A stretch of 43,743 nucleotides of DNA, from positions 1-43,743 of the forward strand of contig JAUVTI010000002.1 of NCBI GenBank assembly GCA_030601605.1. The letters are read 5' to 3'. The stretch comes from Gemmatimonadales bacterium. Its GTDB lineage: Bacteria > Gemmatimonadota > Gemmatimonadetes > Gemmatimonadales > GWC2-71-9. Position 1 is the first letter of the stretch; each line of letters starts with the position of its first letter. The notes below the pieces were generated by a model. The model was given only the letters and a program-made list of their open reading frames with translations, was not told where the DNA came from and did no database searches. Below are positions 40,689-43,743 of this stretch, piece after piece. The translations under genes were made by a program, and so were the position numbers.

Positions 40689-41103
40689 GGCGTTTCTTCG
40701 CCTTGCCGACCGCCTTCTTCACCCGCTTCGCGGCCTTGCGAACTGCCTTCTTGACGCGCTTGGCGACCTTCTTCACGGGCCGCTTCTTCGCCGCCTTCTT
40801 CTTTGCCTTCTTCTTTGGCTTGGCCCTCTTCTTGGCCGGCTTCTTCTTGGCCGGCTTCTTTGCCTTGGCCTTCTTCTTCGCCGCCTTCTTCTTGGCGGGC
40901 TTCTTGGGAGCGGCCTGCTTCACCGCCGGCTTCTCGGCCGCGGGCTTGGCGGGCTCCGCGGCGGGCGCGACCGGCTCCGGTCGCGACCAGATGAGCTCAC
41001 CAGGCTTGGGCTCGGAAGACGGCTGCGCCGGCGGGGTCAGTGGCATGGGATCCCACATTCCCGGCCCGCCGGAACCGCCGCCATAGGGATCGGACATCGT
41101 CAT
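40672..41103 (-). CDS. Histone H1-like Lys/Ala-rich DNA-binding protein
   Basis: 143 residues from ATG 41103, set by GGAGGGAG upstream. Residues 1-~65 are Pro/Gly-rich and mildly acidic (MTMSDPYGGGSGGPGMWDP). From ~67 on the protein is almost only Lys, Ala, Pro, Arg and Val, with many KKPAKKKAAKKKA-type units and a more regular C-terminal part (VKKVAKRVKKAVRKAAKRVKK). This matches bacterial H1-like proteins, which bind and compact DNA without sequence specificity. The Pro/Gly-rich N-terminus is unusual and could be a tether or an interaction surface. Repeats are coded by similar codons, so slippage could vary the length. Tail-to-tail overlap with GH15. Confidence 0.85.
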   Translation of the reverse strand: MTMSDPYGGGSGGPGMWDPMPLTPPAQPSSEPKPGELIWSRPEPVAPAAEPAKPAAEKPAVKQAAPKKPAKKKAAKKKAKAKKPAKKKPAKKRAKPKKKAKKKAAKKRPVKKVAKRVKKAVRKAAKRVKKAVGKAKKRLKKKR

Positions 41104-41197
41104 TGGCGCTCCCTCCGGTGAATGACTCCAGGACACTAACGTTTTCCGTGTACCGGGGATGCGCAAGAGGCGGCCAGGCAGAGTGTGGCCCCTCTCC

Positions 41198-41226
41198 TTG
41201 ACACCGCTCCACGGCGAGTCTTAGGT
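41198..41226 (+). promoter_or_regulatory. Sigma-70 promoter for the Ig-like/WD40 gene
   Basis: A perfect -35 TTGACA (41198-41203) is followed after exactly 17 bases by TTAGGT (41221-41226). Transcription would start near 41233, giving a leader of ~52 bases before ATG 41285. Confidence 0.7.
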
Positions 41227-41284
41227 TGGCTTCATATCTTCCAATCTGAACAGCACTTAGGGGCACTTGCGGGGTATTGAGTCC

Positions 41285-43501
41285 ATGCTTCGACGACTGA
41301 AGGCGCCTGCGATCGTTCTGGCCGGCCTCGCGGTTTTGTTGTCCGCGAGAGCCGATGCCCAGGCCGTCGCGGATCTGGATGTTGCACCCTCCGTCGTCAC
41401 CCTGGCGGTCGGGCAGCGGGTCGAGGTGTTGGCCACCGCGTACGATCGGGACGGCGACATAGCATCGGTCAGCTTCCGGTGGAGCAGCTCCTCTCCCGGT
41501 GTTGTGACCATCGAGGAGGTCAGGGCGCTGCCCGGCGTAGCAAATCTCATCGGCGTCAGCGCCGGTGAGGCGCGAGTTCAGGTCACGGCCGGCAACCAGA
41601 GCAAGACGGTCACGGTAACCGTGACCGGGGGCGCGCTGGCTGGCCCGCAGGGCGTCGGGACCGCGACCGTGCTGCAGATCGATCCCACGCGGCTCTACCT
41701 GTTCCCGGCCGAGGACATCCAGCTCAGGCTCCTCTTCCTCAAGGACGATGGGAGCGCGGCCGCCTCCCAGACCGTGACTTTCCGCTCGTTCCGGCCTGAC
41801 GTGGCCACCGTGGACGCGAGTGGCCGTGTGGTGGGCATCTCCCCCGGGACCGGCCTGATCGAGGCCGCCACCGCTTCCGGGTTGCAGCGACGAGTGCAGG
41901 TGCAGGTCGCGGACGCGCAGTGGGCCTTCGGCGATCCGGTGGTCTCTCTTTCTCCCGCCGTGTCCGACACCGTTCGAGTGGTCGTGCCCTCGCAGCAGAA
42001 CCGGCCCGTGGATCCGCGGGTCCTGCAGTGGGCCACGAGCAACCCGAACATCGTGACCGTCTCGCCGCTCGGGGTCGCGACGGCGATCTCCCACGGGCGC
42101 GCCGAGATCGCGGCCACCGGCTTCGGCCAGGAGCACCGGATTCAGGCCCTGGTACATCGGGAGGTGGACGAGATCCGGGTCCGAAAGCCGGCTGGCGACA
42201 CGGTCATGATCCCGCTGGGTGGGATGGTGACCTTCAGGGCGACGGCGTATGCCGCCGATCGGACTCCGGTTCCGGAGGCGCCGATAATCTGGCTGGTGGG
42301 AGACACGACGATCGCCACCTACAGCGTCGCCGACACCGCGGTGGTAGGGAAGGGGATCGGTACAACGACCATCGGGGTGCGCGCGCCGGGCGGCCTCCAG
42401 CAGTCCTGGACAGTGAACGTCGTGGCAGCCGGTCTGGTGCTCACGGCCGACCGGGTGGGCATGGGCATGGCCGACCGGGCCACCCTGGCAGCCAACTACG
42501 CCGACGAGCTGGGCGCGCCGCTGGCCCGGGCCGCCGCGGTGAGCTGGGCGTCGCTGGATCCGGCGGTGGTCCAGGTGGACGAGAACGGAGTACTCACGCC
42601 CGCCGGGGTGGGCAGGGCCCTCGTCGTGGGCCGGACGCCATGGGGCAACGCCGACACCGCGACCGTAATCGTGCAGGGCGAGATCCTCCTGGCATCGAAC
42701 CGGAGCGGCAACGCCGACATCTACGCGTTCGAGCGCTCGACCCCGAGCCAGCTGCACGCGATCACCCGCACCGAATCGGCGGAGTTCTCGCCTTCCTACT
42801 CGCCCGACGGGACGCGGATTGCGTTCGTGAGCAATCGCGAGGACAGCTTCGACATCTACGTGATCGACGCTGACGGCACGAACGAACGGCGCCTGACCAC
42901 GACGCCGGCCAACGAGGGTGATCCGGCGTGGTCGGCCGACGGCAGCCAGATCGCGTACCACTCGGACGCGGGCGGGACGCTGCAGGTGTGGATCATGAAC
43001 GCCGACGGCTCAAGCCAGCGGCAGCTCACGACCGGGGAGGTCGTGAACCTGCAGCCGGCGATCTCACCCGACGGCCAGACGATCGCGTTCACGTCCGCCA
43101 GGGACGGGAACTACGACGTCTACCTGATGGACCTCGACGGCTCGAACCAGCGTAACGTCACGAACACGGCTGCCCCGATCAACGAGAACGTGCCCGCGTG
43201 GATCGACGACTCGACCCTGGCGTTCGTGCGGGAGGACCGCCGCGGGCGGACCACCACGAGGATCGTGGTGCGCATGACGCTGGACGGGGAGATGACGGCG
43301 CTGACACAACCGCAGTTCACCGTCACCAACTTTGCGGTGTCCAAGAGCGGCGACATGCTCGCCGCGGTGGTGGCCACGCCCGAGTCCGGCGGCCGCTTGG
43401 CGCAGCGCATCATCCTGCTTCCCGTCGGGGAGGGCGCGCCCGTGGAGGTGCCGCTGGCCGGCGAGGACGAGCAACAGGCGACCCCGGCGTTCCGCCGGTG
43501 A
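41285..43501 (+). CDS. Secreted protein with bacterial Ig-like (Big2) repeats and TolB-type WD40-like propeller
   Basis: 738 residues from ATG 41285; a TTG six codons earlier is possible. MLRRLKAPAIVLAGLAVLLSARADA-QA is a signal peptide. Residues ~30-460 contain about four or five Ig-like units, seen as repeated VATVDASGRVVGISPGTGLIEA and VVQVDENGVLTPAGVGRALV patterns typical of Big2. Residues ~470-735 form a PD40/TolB-like propeller: SYSPDGTRIAFVSNREDSFDIYVIDADGT, AWSADGSQIAYHSD, ISPDGQTIAFTSARDGNYDVYLMDLDG. No enzyme residues are seen. Likely a cell-surface or periplasmic binding protein. A strong promoter precedes and a hairpin terminator follows. Confidence 0.92.
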   Translation: MLRRLKAPAIVLAGLAVLLSARADAQAVADLDVAPSVVTLAVGQRVEVLATAYDRDGDIASVSFRWSSSSPGVVTIEEVRALPGVANLIGVSAGEARVQVTAGNQSKTVTVTVTGGALAGPQGVGTATVLQIDPTRLYLFPAEDIQLRLLFLKDDGSAAASQTVTFRSFRPDVATVDASGRVVGISPGTGLIEAATASGLQRRVQVQVADAQWAFGDPVVSLSPAVSDTVRVVVPSQQNRPVDPRVLQWATSNPNIVTVSPLGVATAISHGRAEIAATGFGQEHRIQALVHREVDEIRVRKPAGDTVMIPLGGMVTFRATAYAADRTPVPEAPIIWLVGDTTIATYSVADTAVVGKGIGTTTIGVRAPGGLQQSWTVNVVAAGLVLTADRVGMGMADRATLAANYADELGAPLARAAAVSWASLDPAVVQVDENGVLTPAGVGRALVVGRTPWGNADTATVIVQGEILLASNRSGNADIYAFERSTPSQLHAITRTESAEFSPSYSPDGTRIAFVSNREDSFDIYVIDADGTNERRLTTTPANEGDPAWSADGSQIAYHSDAGGTLQVWIMNADGSSQRQLTTGEVVNLQPAISPDGQTIAFTSARDGNYDVYLMDLDGSNQRNVTNTAAPINENVPAWIDDSTLAFVREDRRGRTTTRIVVRMTLDGEMTALTQPQFTVTNFAVSKSGDMLAAVVATPESGGRLAQRIILLPVGEGAPVEVPLAGEDEQQATPAFRR

Positions 43502-43507
43502 GCAGGC

Positions 43508-43533
43508 GCGGGCGGCCGGGTGGCCGCCCGCTT
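43508..43533 (+). terminator. GC-rich hairpin after the Ig-like/WD40 gene
   Basis: GCGGGCGGCC (43508-43517) pairs perfectly with GGCCGCCCGC (43522-43531) around GGGT, seven bases after the stop codon. Only TT follows, so the U-tract is weak for an intrinsic terminator, but the stem is very stable. Confidence 0.55.
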
Positions 43534-43553
43534 CACATCAGCCCGGATCCACG

Positions 43554-43743
43554 ATGAAAGCACTGGTGATGAGGGGGCATGGCGACCTCTCGCAGTTGGA
43601 GATCGCCGACGTTCCACGACCCGCCGTCACGCGCAGGCACGACGTCCTGGTCCGCCTCCGGGCGGCGTCGCTCAATCACCTCGATCTCTGGACCCTGCAC
43701 GGCCTGCCGGGGGTGTCTCTGTCGTTCCCACACATTCTGGGCG
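43554..43743 (+). CDS. Medium-chain dehydrogenase/reductase (zinc alcohol dehydrogenase/quinone oxidoreductase-like), 3' end cut by window
   Basis: The last 190 bases encode 63 codons from ATG 43554. MKALVMRGHGDLSQLEIADVP, then VLVRLRAASLNHLDLWTLHGLPG and FPHILG, is the GroES-like start of the MDR superfamily. The usual zinc Cys of ADH (near residue 40) is replaced by Asn in SLNHLDLW, a pattern of quinone reductase-like or zinc-poor members. The nucleotide-binding half is outside the window, so cofactor and substrate cannot be judged. Confidence 0.85.
   Translation, partial: MKALVMRGHGDLSQLEIADVPRPAVTRRHDVLVRLRAASLNHLDLWTLHGLPGVSLSFPHILG

Noticed and set aside
40997..42961. A 654-codon open frame antisense to the Ig-like/WD40 gene and running into the H1-like gene
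   Set aside because: The plus strand has a signal peptide, clear domain repeats and a good promoter; the antisense product is Arg/Gly/His-rich without any motif.
1..43743. tRNA, rRNA, CRISPR arrays, insertion sequences, prophage or attachment sites
   Set aside because: I looked in every intergenic gap and at gene borders and saw no cloverleaf-like, spaced-repeat or terminal-inverted-repeat pattern, and no transposase or integrase.

Overview
The window is a GC-rich, densely coded piece of a bacterial chromosome: 39 protein genes, two of them cut by the window edges. There are no tRNA or rRNA genes, CRISPR arrays, insertion sequences or phage genes that I can see. No gene-free stretch exceeds about 185 bases. 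Many periplasmic proteins, lipoproteins and an outer-membrane barrel point to a diderm. The gene mix (S9 oligopeptidase, paired DUF3179 proteins, Ig-like plus WD40-like secreted protein, EF-G-2, H1-like basic protein) and the frequent GTG/TTG starts fit Gemmatimonadota or a neighbouring phylum. That placement is inference.

Layout. 1-5.05 kb: a truncated prolyl oligopeptidase diverging from a multidomain hybrid sensor kinase. 5.05-10.2 kb: an envelope/redox block with a beta-barrel protein coupled to one DUF3179 protein, then a small periplasmic protein coupled to a TlpA-type thioredoxin fusion, then a second DUF3179 protein. 10.3-14.9 kb: a cation/proton antiporter, a GT2 glycosyltransferase, a PaaI thioesterase and a 2,4-dienoyl-CoA reductase-like SDR, all on the minus strand. 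15.0-19.3 kb: aldehyde dehydrogenase (+), a second SDR (-) and an EF-G-2 paralogue (+) with tandem terminator hairpins.

19.3-34.4 kb: seventeen consecutive minus-strand genes, mostly overlapping or separated by a few bases. From upstream to downstream they are selD, an RNase HI homologue, dCMP deaminase, a zinc-ribbon protein, an isocitrate/isopropylmalate-type dehydrogenase, a thiolase, an unknown membrane protein, a DUF2231 protein, a lipoprotein, a squalene/phytoene synthase, an FAD oxidase, thyA and folA. After a 162-base promoter region comes a separate four-gene operon: ATP-grasp ligase, ATP-grasp ligase, GNAT acetyltransferase, lysine 2,3-aminomutase. 34.4-43.7 kb: a NicO-type metal transporter diverging from selD, two amidohydrolases, a SnoaL-like lipoprotein, a GH15 glucoamylase/trehalase, a histone H1-like protein, a large secreted Ig-like/WD40 protein and the start of an MDR dehydrogenase.

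Two results stand out. First, selD is a selenoprotein gene: an in-frame TGA at 34360-34362 sits exactly at the catalytic position and is followed by a bacterial SECIS-like hairpin, so a standard ORF call loses the first ~48 residues. Second, the ATP-grasp/ATP-grasp/GNAT/KamA operon, with overlaps of 4, 4 and 8 bases and a promoter with A-tracts and an operator-like dyad, looks like an undescribed pathway for an acetylated beta-lysine-containing small peptide. Other oddities are an RNase HI homologue with its catalytic Glu replaced by Ala, an EF-G-2 lacking the canonical NKxD and catalytic His, and a DUF3179 pair in which only one member keeps a CPxC motif.
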